Assembly: GCA_905372595.1 (NCBI GenBank)
Contig: CAJPPS010000085.1
Location: 1 to 6,488, forward strand
Length of the DNA stretch: 6,488 bases
Source of the DNA: an uncultured Capnocytophaga sp.
Lineage (GTDB): Bacteria; Bacteroidota; Bacteroidia; Flavobacteriales; Flavobacteriaceae
Reading direction: 5' to 3'
Shown: positions 1 to 6,306 of the stretch, piece after piece
Position numbering within the stretch: the stretch's first letter is position 1
Layout: every line of letters begins with the position of its first letter
Position numbers and translations under genes: made by a program
The notes under the pieces: model-generated
Database searches by the model: none
What the model was told of the DNA's origin: nothing
What the model saw: only the letters and a program-made list of their open reading frames with translations

Positions 1-67
1 CTTCTATATTCAGAGTAAAATAACAAAGTTATTGCAAGGGTTTAACTTTTTGTCGAATGAATTTAAC

Positions 68-98
68 TTGACAAAGCTTTCGAAATAACGTATATTTG
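68..98 (+). promoter_or_regulatory. Candidate pheT promoter P1 (Bacteroidota type)
   Basis: TTG at 68-70 is followed after 20 bases by TATATTTG at 91-98, a full match to the Bacteroidota -7 consensus TAnnTTTG with the expected distance to the -33 TTG. Transcription would start near 104, leaving a leader of roughly 107 bases before the pheT ATG. This is the best-formed promoter in the window. The call rests on consensus matching only. Confidence 0.62.
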
Positions 99-154
99 CC
101 TCTTTATTTATTTTCAAAAGGAAGAATCTGTAACTTGTAGTTTCTTTGAAAAAA

Positions 155-175
155 ATTTTCTCATTACGAGAAAAT
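155..175. other. Small inverted repeat (hairpin) in the pheT leader
   Basis: ATTTTCTC (155-162) and GAGAAAAT (168-175) form a perfect 8-bp stem around the loop ATTAC. On the + strand no T-run follows, so it is not a terminator for transcription into pheT. On the - strand it is followed by seven Ts, which resembles an intrinsic terminator for antisense transcripts, but no minus-strand gene is evident to its right. In a P1 transcript it would be a leader hairpin about 36 bases before the start codon. The role is unknown and it could be chance in AT-rich DNA. Confidence 0.4.
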
Positions 176-187
176 ATAGTAATTTTG
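157..187 (+). promoter_or_regulatory. Second candidate pheT promoter P2
   Basis: TAATTTTG at 180-187 matches the TAnnTTTG -7 box fully, but the -33 position holds TTTC (157-160, 19 bases upstream) rather than TTTG/TTG, inside the hairpin at 155-175. A transcript from here would begin near 193-195 and have a very short leader before the ATG at 212. It is weaker than P1 because of the poor -33 element. Confidence 0.35.
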
Positions 188-211
188 CGTTTCCAAAACA
201 TATATCATTTT

Positions 212-2638
212 ATGAAAATCTCATATAATTGGATTAAGGACTTCCTTAAGATAGATTTGCCTAAGGAAAAAGTAGGCGAACTCCTTACCGACTTAGGCTT
301 GGAGGTAGAAGGGATTATCCCATATGAAAGTGTAAAAGGAGGACTTGCAGGAGTCATTGTAGGGGAAGTAGTGGAATGCACCAAGCACCCTAATGCTGAT
401 AAACTAAGCCTTACTAAGGTGGATCTAGGAGAGGGTAGGGTAGTTCCTATTGTATGTGGTGCACCTAATGTAGCTCAAGGACAAAAAGTAGCAGTAGCCA
501 CTATTGGTACTATTCTCTATGATAAGGAAGGTAATTCCTTTAAGATAAAAAAAGGAAAAATAAGGGGAGAAGAGAGTCACGGAATGATATGTGCAGAAGA
601 TGAATTGGGGCTAGGGGATAGTCATCAAGGGATTATGGTATTGGACTCATCTTTTCCTAACGGGAAGCCTTGTAGTGAGGTTTTCGGTGTAGTTTCGGAT
701 GATATTTTCGAAATAGGGCTTACTCCTAACCGTTCTGATGCAATGAGTCACTTAGGGGTTGCCCGTGACCTCAGAGCAGGGCTCTTACAGCAAGGAGTAA
801 ATAAGGAGATTATCACCCCATCGGTTACTGATTTCTTTGTGGATAATCGCTTGCTTAAAATAGATGTTTTGGTAGATAATAAGGAGCTTGTTCCTCGCTA
901 CTGTGGGGTAACTATTTCCAATGTGAAAGTAGCTCCTTCACCCATTTGGTTACAGAATCGCCTTAAAGCTATTGGGATAACCCCAAAGAATAATGTGGTA
1001 GATGCTACAAATTATGTGTTACACGACTTAGGCCAGCCTCTGCACGCCTTTGATGCTCTAAAAATAGCAGGTAAGAAGATTATTGTTCGCAATGCTCAAG
1101 AAGGAGAAAAGCTTCAGACCCTCGATGGAGTAGAGCGTACTCTTTCACAGGAAGACTTGGTAATCTGTGATGCAGATAAGCCTATATGCTTGGCAGGAGT
1201 CATAGGAGGAGCTTACTCAGCTGTAAGCCAAGATACAACCCATATTTTCTTAGAAAGTGCTTATTTCAATCCTGTCGCTATTCGTAAAACAGCTAAGCGA
1301 TACGGACTATCCACAGATGCTTCTTTCCGTTTTGAAAGAGGAATTAATGTAGATACTTGTAAATATGCTCTACTGAGAGCTGCTATTCTTATTAAGAAAA
1401 TTACAGGAGGAGAAATCTCTTCTGATGCTATTGATTTTTATCCTAAGAAGATAGAGGATTTTCAAGTATTTCTTACTTATGAAAAGGTGGATACTCTTAT
1501 AGGACAGGTCATTCCTCGAGAGGTGATAAAATCAATCCTACACTCTCTAGATATCCAAATTAATAGTATTACAGAAATAGGAATGGGGCTTACAGTACCT
1601 TCTTATCGAGTAGATGTACAGCGAGATGTGGATATTATTGAAGAAATTCTTCGCGTATATGGCTATAATAAAATAGATTTTTCTTCTAAGGTAAGTGCTT
1701 CAATGTCACATTCTAGTAAGTACGAGGATGCAAATATACAGAATATTATAGGAGCACAGCTAGCAGGACAAGGATTCTTTGAGATAATGAATAATAGCCT
1801 TACTACGGCTACTTATCAGGAACTCTCTTCAGATATTAACCCTTCGGAACAGGTGGCTATACTGAATCCTCTGAGTCAGGACTTGGCAGTAATGCGCCAG
1901 AGTATGCTCTTCTCAGGACTGGAGACCATTGCCTATAACAATAATCGTAAGCGTAGTGACTTGGCTCTCTTTGAGTTTGGGAAAACTTATCATAAGCTAG
2001 GGGATACTTATATAGAACCGAAGCATCTTAGTGTATTCCTCTCAGGAAATGTATATCCAGAGGCGTGGAACGCTCCTATTGAGAGGACAAACTTCTACTA
2101 TCTCAAAGGATATGTGATGAATATATTCCAACGCTTAGGAATAGAATTTCTTTCAGAAAAACCATCTCAGGAGGCTATCTTTCAGGAAGGTATCCAGCTT
2201 TTTAAAGGAAAAACATTATTGGCTTCCCTTGGAGTGGTCAAAAGGAGTATCCTTAACCATTTTGAGATTAAGCAAGAGGTATTTTTTGCAGATATTTATT
2301 GGGATAAAGTACTGGAGAATCTCTCTAAGGAGGTAGTTTATACTGAGATTCCTAAATATCCTGAAGTACGTCGTGATTTAGCTTTGCTTCTTCAGGAAGA
2401 TACCTCATTTGAACAATTATATCAGTTGGCTTTCGCTACAGAAAAAGAATTACTGAAGAAAGTTTCTTTATTTGATGTCTATCAAGGGGAAAAACTTCCT
2501 AAAGGGAAGAAAAGCTACGCACTTAGTTTTGTACTACAGGATAAAAACAAGACCCTTACAGATACGCAAATAGATAAGGTAATGGAGGCTTTACTAGGAG
2601 CTTTTCAGAGAGAGACAGGGGCAATATTACGTTCTTAA
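212..2638 (+). CDS. pheT: Phenylalanine--tRNA ligase beta subunit
   Basis: This is the beta chain of the cytoplasmic alpha2-beta2 phenylalanyl-tRNA synthetase, which charges tRNA-Phe with phenylalanine using ATP; the beta chain binds tRNA and edits mischarged Tyr-tRNA. The 808-residue length is normal for bacterial PheT. Visible in order are the family N-terminus MKISYNWIKDFL, an EMAP-type OB-fold tRNA-binding domain at about 39-150 (GVIVGEVVECTKHPNADKL), the B3/B4 editing region at about 225-395 ending in GLSTDASFRFERG, the B5 domain at about 415-490 with its acidic segment YRVDVQRDVDIIEEILR, the inactive synthetase-like core, and a C-terminal FDX-ACB domain from about 716 (YPEVRRDLALLL). 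The frame stays open upstream to a TTG at 146, but ATG 212 is preferred because homologues begin with MKISYNW and the 22 extra residues look non-coding. No Shine-Dalgarno sequence precedes it. pheS is not adjacent. recR follows after 12 bases. Confidence 0.97.
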   Translation: MKISYNWIKDFLKIDLPKEKVGELLTDLGLEVEGIIPYESVKGGLAGVIVGEVVECTKHPNADKLSLTKVDLGEGRVVPIVCGAPNVAQGQKVAVATIGTILYDKEGNSFKIKKGKIRGEESHGMICAEDELGLGDSHQGIMVLDSSFPNGKPCSEVFGVVSDDIFEIGLTPNRSDAMSHLGVARDLRAGLLQQGVNKEIITPSVTDFFVDNRLLKIDVLVDNKELVPRYCGVTISNVKVAPSPIWLQNRLKAIGITPKNNVVDATNYVLHDLGQPLHAFDALKIAGKKIIVRNAQEGEKLQTLDGVERTLSQEDLVICDADKPICLAGVIGGAYSAVSQDTTHIFLESAYFNPVAIRKTAKRYGLSTDASFRFERGINVDTCKYALLRAAILIKKITGGEISSDAIDFYPKKIEDFQVFLTYEKVDTLIGQVIPREVIKSILHSLDIQINSITEIGMGLTVPSYRVDVQRDVDIIEEILRVYGYNKIDFSSKVSASMSHSSKYEDANIQNIIGAQLAGQGFFEIMNNSLTTATYQELSSDINPSEQVAILNPLSQDLAVMRQSMLFSGLETIAYNNNRKRSDLALFEFGKTYHKLGDTYIEPKHLSVFLSGNVYPEAWNAPIERTNFYYLKGYVMNIFQRLGIEFLSEKPSQEAIFQEGIQLFKGKTLLASLGVVKRSILNHFEIKQEVFFADIYWDKVLENLSKEVVYTEIPKYPEVRRDLALLLQEDTSFEQLYQLAFATEKELLKKVSLFDVYQGEKLPKGKKSYALSFVLQDKNKTLTDTQIDKVMEALLGAFQRETGAILRS

Positions 2639-2643
2639 GGAGG
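2638..2643 (+). promoter_or_regulatory. Strong Shine-Dalgarno sequence of recR
   Basis: AGGAGG begins on the last base of the pheT TAA stop and lies 7 bases before ATG 2651 (10 before the second, tandem ATG at 2654). It supports 2651 as the recR start. The pheT, E2 and sucA starts here lack any such sequence, in line with the rare use of Shine-Dalgarno pairing in Flavobacteriia. Confidence 0.6.
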
Positions 2644-2650
2644 AAAAAGA

Positions 2651-3262
2651 ATGATGAATTTTTCTTCCAAATTACTGGAAAATGCTGTCTATGAAATTGC
2701 TCTTTTACCAGGGATAGGGAAGCGGACGGCACTTCGCCTGGCTTTACATTTGCTAAAGCAACCCAATGCTCAAGTAGAGAGACTGGCAAGTGCTTTGGTG
2801 AGCTTACGTAATAATATTACTTATTGTAAAAAGTGTTATAACATTTCTGACACTGAGATTTGTGATATTTGTGCAAGCTTTCATAGAGATCCTTCAGTAC
2901 TCTGTGTAGTAGAGGATATTCGAGATGTAATGGCTATAGAGAATACGGGGCAGTATAATGGCTTGTATCACGTACTTGGAGGTAAGATATCTCCTATAGA
3001 CGGAATAGGTCCCAATGAGTTACATATAACCTCTCTGGTGAAAAGGGTTAAGGAAGAATCCATAAAAGAAATCATCTTTGCCTTGAGTAATACAATAGAA
3101 GGAGATACTACTAATTTCTATATATTCAAGCAGTTAGAAGGATTGGAAATAACAACTTCTACTATTGCAAGAGGGATTTCTGTAGGCGATGAGCTAGAAT
3201 ATACAGATGAAGTTACCTTAGGAAGGAGTATTCTTCATAGAGTCCCTTTTGAGGTACAATAA
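2651..3262 (+). CDS. recR: Recombination mediator protein RecR
   Basis: RecR acts in the cytoplasm with RecO (and RecF) to load RecA on SSB-coated single-stranded DNA during gap repair; it forms a ring-shaped clamp and has no known catalytic activity. At 203 residues it is full length. It shows the N-terminal helix-hairpin-helix (LLPGIGKRTALRLALHLL, about 18-35), a four-cysteine zinc finger (Cys59, Cys62, Cys71, Cys74), a Toprim domain from about residue 83 (VVEDIRDVMAIE, then GGKISPIDGIGPNEL and ALSNTIEGDTTNFY), and the usual C-terminus IARGISVGDELEYTDEVTL. No key residue appears missing. The start is ATG 2651, or ATG 2654 directly after it; the AGGAGG spacing favours the first. It lies 12 bases downstream of pheT with no terminator between them, so a pheT-recR transcript is likely. 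No clear terminator follows it. Confidence 0.97.
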   Translation: MMNFSSKLLENAVYEIALLPGIGKRTALRLALHLLKQPNAQVERLASALVSLRNNITYCKKCYNISDTEICDICASFHRDPSVLCVVEDIRDVMAIENTGQYNGLYHVLGGKISPIDGIGPNELHITSLVKRVKEESIKEIIFALSNTIEGDTTNFYIFKQLEGLEITTSTIARGISVGDELEYTDEVTLGRSILHRVPFEVQ

Positions 3263-3280
3263 ATATTTATATAAAAAGAA

Positions 3281-3312
3281 TTTGGAGGGCTAAGAAAATA
3301 ATAGTACTTTTA
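3281..3312 (+). promoter_or_regulatory. Candidate promoter of the E2-acyltransferase unit
   Basis: TTTG at 3281-3284 is followed after 20 bases by TACTTTTA at 3305-3312, which matches TAnnTTTG except for the final base. Spacing fits the Bacteroidota sigma-A pattern, and the start point would be near 3318-3320, about 40 bases before the E2 ATG. It lies in the 97-base gap after recR. Read-through from pheT-recR is also possible because no terminator is visible in the gap. Confidence 0.45.
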
Positions 3313-3359
3313 ACCCCAGAAAAACAGACATTTCTAAACAATTTAAAAAGCATTAAAAA

Positions 3360-5321
3360 ATGGCAAGATACGAACTGAAATTACCTCAAATGGGGGAAAG
3401 TGTAGAGGAGGCAACTGTCTCTTCTTGGCTCAAAAAAGTAGGAGATACAGTACAGATAGATGATATCTTGGTAGAAGTAGCTACTGATAAGGTAGATTCC
3501 GAAATTCCCAGTGATGTATCAGGAGTAATTGTAGAAATATTGACCCCAGAGAAAACTGTGGTTAAGGTGGGTGAGCTAATGGCTATTATTGAAACAGATG
3601 TACAAGAGGCTTCCCCAGAGCCTATTATACAACTTTCTTCTGCAGAGGCTCCTATACTTATAGAACCTACACAAGAAGCTATAGTGCCAGTTGCTTCCCA
3701 AGAGCATACACAGGAAACAACTCAGGTTCCTGAAATCCAGGAAGAAGAAATAGCACAACAAGTCCCATATGTGCCTGCAGCTATACAAATAGAAGCTTCT
3801 AAAAATGAAGGGATTACAGAGGAGAATCCATTCTTTTCTCCTTTGGTAAGAACTATTGCCAAAGAAGAAAATATCTCAGAGGAAGAACTCCGTACCATAG
3901 AGGGAACAGGACTTGCAGGACGAATCACGAAGTACGATATATTACGTTATATAGAGAATAAAAAGGGAGGAATAATATCTTCTTTACCTGTGGTAACTTC
4001 TAAGCAGGAAGAAGCTCCAAAAGTAGGTGAGGAAGAATCTAGCTCAATACAAAATAATGTTCCAGAGGAAACAGTTGCTATGGGAGTAAGTCCTTTTGCA
4101 CCAGTACAATCTTCGGAATCTTCTCTGGTACAAGAATCTGCTAATACAATAGAGAAACTCCCAGAGCCTATACAAGAGTTACCTAAAGCTGAAGATCTCC
4201 AAGAAGAGGTTATTACTTCTGTACAGCCCTCAGAAACTGCTTCTATACAGGAAACTATTTCTAGTGATGCAGAAACACATCTTCCAGCACCTATACAAGA
4301 CTTGCCTGTAGTAGAAAGTTCGGAACAAAAGACCCTTGAAGAGGTTCTTCCAGAGGAAGAACTCCCACAAGAAGCTGTTCAAGAAAATAAAGAAGAAACT
4401 CCACAAGAACTTTCTCAAGAGGAGGTGAAATATCCTGATATTGCTGATTTTATGAAGACTTTTGCAGCAAGTCATCCTAAGCAGGAGCAAGTTACTGCAC
4501 AAGTTTCTGATTATAAGGAAGCAGAGCAACCTAAGATAAGCTTAGAAGTTCCTAAGAATAAGCCCGAAGAAAAGCCTGTACCAGCTTCCTATACAACCTC
4601 TCCTGTGGATGATAATGTAGAAGTGATTGAGATGACTCGTATGGGAAAACTGATCGCTAATTATATGAGCGAGAGTAAGAAGATCTCAGCACACGCAACA
4701 AGCTTTATTGAAGTGGATGTTACTCGTATATGGAATTGGCGTAATAAGCATAAAAAACAATTTGAGGCACGTTCGGGAGAAAAACTTACTTTTACGCCTA
4801 TTTTCTTGGAAGCAGTAGCTAAAGCACTCCGTGATTTTCCTATGATGAATATTACTACTGATGGAGAGCATATTTTCAAAAAGAAAAATATAAATATAGG
4901 AATGGCTACAGCTCTTCCTAATGGTGATTTGATAGTTCCTGTAATAAAAAATGCAGACCAATTAAGCTTATTAGGATTAGCTAAGTCTGTAAATGACCTT
5001 GCTAAACGAGCTAGAGAGAATAAACTTAAGCCTGAAGAGGTGAAAGGAGGTACTTATACACTGACAAATATAGGAGCTTTTGGGAACTTATTTGGAACTC
5101 CTATCCTGAACCAACCTGAAGTAGGTATCTTAGCTGTGGGAGCTATACAGAAAGTTCCTGCTGTAGTAGAAACCCCTGAAGGAGATGTTATAGCGATACG
5201 TTACAAACTGATGCTCTCTCATAGCTTTGACCACAGAGTGGTTAATGGTGCTTTGGGAGGAATGTTTGTTCAGCGAGTGGCACAATACCTTGAGCAATGG
5301 GATAGCAATAGAGAAGTGTAA
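3360..5321 (+). CDS. 2-oxo acid dehydrogenase E2 subunit (dihydrolipoamide acyltransferase), probably branched-chain type
   Basis: This is the core subunit of a 2-oxo acid dehydrogenase complex, passing acyl groups from E1 to CoA on a lipoyl arm. The domains are: one N-terminal lipoyl domain (1-80) with attachment Lys44 in VATDKVDSEIPS; an acidic Pro/Glu/Gln linker (about 82-154); an E3/E1-binding domain (about 156-199, SPLVRTIAKEE to GRITKYDILRYI); a very long second linker (about 203-417); and the catalytic acyltransferase domain (about 418-653). The active-site segment reads SHSFDHRVVNGALGG, with His625 present but Asn629 where the textbook motif has Asp; Thr569-Asn570 (TLTNIG) replaces the usual Ser-Asn. 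At 653 residues it is much longer than the 400-450 common for E2, and the linkers account for this. The lipoyl domain (KLPQMGESVEEATV) resembles flavobacterial E2s assigned to branched-chain oxo acids rather than SucB or pyruvate E2, but the substrate is inferred. No E1 or E3 gene is in the window. The ATG follows an A-rich stretch without Shine-Dalgarno. Confidence 0.93.
   Translation: MARYELKLPQMGESVEEATVSSWLKKVGDTVQIDDILVEVATDKVDSEIPSDVSGVIVEILTPEKTVVKVGELMAIIETDVQEASPEPIIQLSSAEAPILIEPTQEAIVPVASQEHTQETTQVPEIQEEEIAQQVPYVPAAIQIEASKNEGITEENPFFSPLVRTIAKEENISEEELRTIEGTGLAGRITKYDILRYIENKKGGIISSLPVVTSKQEEAPKVGEEESSSIQNNVPEETVAMGVSPFAPVQSSESSLVQESANTIEKLPEPIQELPKAEDLQEEVITSVQPSETASIQETISSDAETHLPAPIQDLPVVESSEQKTLEEVLPEEELPQEAVQENKEETPQELSQEEVKYPDIADFMKTFAASHPKQEQVTAQVSDYKEAEQPKISLEVPKNKPEEKPVPASYTTSPVDDNVEVIEMTRMGKLIANYMSESKKISAHATSFIEVDVTRIWNWRNKHKKQFEARSGEKLTFTPIFLEAVAKALRDFPMMNITTDGEHIFKKKNINIGMATALPNGDLIVPVIKNADQLSLLGLAKSVNDLAKRARENKLKPEEVKGGTYTLTNIGAFGNLFGTPILNQPEVGILAVGAIQKVPAVVETPEGDVIAIRYKLMLSHSFDHRVVNGALGGMFVQRVAQYLEQWDSNREV
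4104..4367 (+). repeat. Degenerate tandem repeats inside the E2 linker
   Basis: Two imperfect copies lie at 4104-4184 (residues 249-275) and 4221-4307 (residues 288-316). Both start with a VQ-x-SE pattern, continue with [VI]QE[ST], and end in LP[EA]PIQ[ED]LP. The 3' ends are offset by 123 bases (41 codons): CCTATACAAG occurs at 4167-4176 and again at 4290-4299. Copy two carries a two-codon insertion. A more decayed third copy (VESSEQ to EELP, residues 318-336) ends at 4367. The frame is kept throughout. This looks like linker growth by in-frame duplication followed by drift. Confidence 0.6.
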
Positions 5322-5330
5322 GGATTACCA

Positions 5331-6224
5331 ATGCAGTTGCTTATTTTTATTATTTCTTATCCTTTTCTATGGGGAATTTCACGATTGCCTAATTGGGCTC
5401 TTTATGGACTTTCTGATGTAGTTTATGTGCTCATTTATAAGATTATAGGGTATAGGAAACGCGTAGTTAGGCGTAATCTAACACTTTCTTTTCCAGAGAA
5501 ATCACTTGAGGAAATTAAGCAAATAGAACGGAAATTCTATCATCATTTCTGTGATATTTTCCTAGAAATGCTCAAAACAATGTCTTTTTCACAGAAAGAA
5601 ATGCAAAGGCGGATGGTTTTTCCGAATAAGCAACTACTAGATAGGTTTTATCAGAATAAGCAGAGCTTTATTATTATGTGTGGGCATTATAATAGCTATG
5701 AGTGGCTTCTTTCATTAGCTACTCAGATACCTCATACCTCCTATGCGCTTTATACGCCTATAACTAATAAATATTTTGATAGATTTATCCATAAAATTAG
5801 AGGAAAATTCCATAGTTATCTTCTTTCTCGATATAAAGCAATTGAGGAAATTCGCAAGCAACAACATAACCAAGAATTATGTGCTTATGGATTGGCTAGT
5901 GATCAGTCTCCATCAAGTTCTCCTAAGGGTTATTGGCGTACTTTTATGGGGGTTACGGTGCCTGTATTTACAGGAGCAGAACGCATAGCCAAGCAGTTCA
6001 ATATACCTGTAGTTTTTTGTGATATTCAGAAGATAAAAAGAGGCTATTATGAGGCTACTTTTGTCCTTATTTCAGAGTATCCTGCTCAAACTGCTGAACA
6101 TCAGATTACTGATACTTTTACAGAATTATTGGAAGAACAAATACGAAAAAAACCTGAATATTACCTTTGGACGCATAATCGCTTCAAACATTCCAAGCAA
6201 GAAGATTTATCAAAAAAACTATGA
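5331..6224 (+). CDS. LpxL/HtrB-family lysophospholipid or lipid A acyltransferase
   Basis: The 297-residue protein belongs to the membrane acyltransferase family (Lip_A_acyltrans) that transfers fatty acyl chains to lipid A precursors or related lipids at the inner face of the cytoplasmic membrane. A hydrophobic N-terminus (about 1-40, LLIFIISYPFLWG then VVYVLIYKIIG) should anchor it, followed by the basic RKRVVRRNL segment. The catalytic HX4E motif is His119-Glu124 in CGHYNSYEW. Further family marks are SDQSP (190-194), FTGAERIAKQFNIPVVF (213-229) and the C-terminal YYLWTHNRFK (277-286), where Asn stands in the place of the more usual first Arg of WTHRRxK. The length is normal and no truncation is seen. 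The start ATG lies 9 bases after the E2 stop with a weak AGGA at 5321-5324, so the two genes are almost certainly one transcript. The stop codon lies within the terminator stem. The family is clear, but the exact lipid substrate (lipid A, ornithine lipid or other) is not. Confidence 0.9.
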   Translation: MQLLIFIISYPFLWGISRLPNWALYGLSDVVYVLIYKIIGYRKRVVRRNLTLSFPEKSLEEIKQIERKFYHHFCDIFLEMLKTMSFSQKEMQRRMVFPNKQLLDRFYQNKQSFIIMCGHYNSYEWLLSLATQIPHTSYALYTPITNKYFDRFIHKIRGKFHSYLLSRYKAIEEIRKQQHNQELCAYGLASDQSPSSSPKGYWRTFMGVTVPVFTGAERIAKQFNIPVVFCDIQKIKRGYYEATFVLISEYPAQTAEHQITDTFTELLEEQIRKKPEYYLWTHNRFKHSKQEDLSKKL

Positions 6225-6252
6225 GAAAAATTTCTTTTTCTCGTAGTTTTTT
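6213..6252 (+). terminator. Intrinsic terminator after the acyltransferase gene
   Basis: A 13-bp core stem ACTATGAGAAAAA (6218-6230) pairs with TTTTTCTCGTAGT (6235-6247), with one U-G wobble at 6222/6243 and a TTTC loop. Five A-T pairs from the flanking A-run and T-run extend it to 18 bp. A T-run (6247-6252) follows the core, and an A-run precedes it, so it could terminate in both directions. The acyltransferase stop codon (6222-6224) is inside the left arm. Confidence 0.78.
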
Positions 6253-6262
6253 CTTATCTTTG
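6231..6262 (+). promoter_or_regulatory. Candidate sucA promoter abutting the terminator
   Basis: TATCTTTG at 6255-6262 fully matches the Bacteroidota -7 box TAnnTTTG and starts two bases after the terminator T-run. The -33 position is TTTC at 6231-6234, 20 bases upstream, which is the hairpin loop and one base off TTTG. The start would be near 6268-6270, giving a leader of about 38 bases before ATG 6307. This is a good -7 with a weak -33. Confidence 0.48.
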
Positions 6263-6306
6263 CTACTTTAATAATGTAAAAAGTTTTTATAAAAAATTAT
6301 TCCCTT

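Noticed and set aside
24..31. Minus-strand TAACTTTG, a match to TAnnTTTG, as a divergent promoter
   Set aside because: No TTG -33 element is present at the right distance on the minus strand, and no minus-strand gene is visible in the few bases left.
25..51. Weak stem AAAGTTA / TAACTTT (25-31 with 43-49) followed by two Ts, as a terminator for an upstream gene
   Set aside because: It has seven pairs with only one G-C, an 11-base loop and almost no T-run; too weak to call.
1..88. Possible tail of an upstream + strand gene (frames ending at 18, 23 or 88)
   Set aside because: All three frames are too short to recognise, and the longest one (ending at 88) runs through the -33 element of P1. An upstream gene may end here, but nothing supports a particular frame.
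10..201. Minus-strand open frame of 63 codons upstream of pheT
   Set aside because: Its product is Lys/Phe/Asn-rich, resembles nothing I know, and runs antisense across both pheT promoter candidates and the leader hairpin. It is what AT-rich non-coding DNA gives by chance.
146..211. Longer pheT start at TTG 146
   Set aside because: The 22 added residues have no counterpart in PheT proteins and overlap the hairpin and P2; ATG 212 gives the conserved MKISYNW start.
3287..3316. Imperfect hairpin GGGCTAAG / CTTTTAACCC after recR
   Set aside because: It has a C-A mismatch, a wobble and a large loop, and no T-run follows; not a credible terminator.
3576..4961. Several minus-strand open frames of 68-99 codons across the E2 gene
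   Set aside because: They are antisense shadows of the biased Glu/Gln/Pro/Ser-rich E2 coding sequence, with no recognisable protein features.
5776..6246. Plus-strand frames of 65-70 codons overlapping the acyltransferase
   Set aside because: They lie in an alternative frame within a well-recognised gene and show no domain or start signal of their own.
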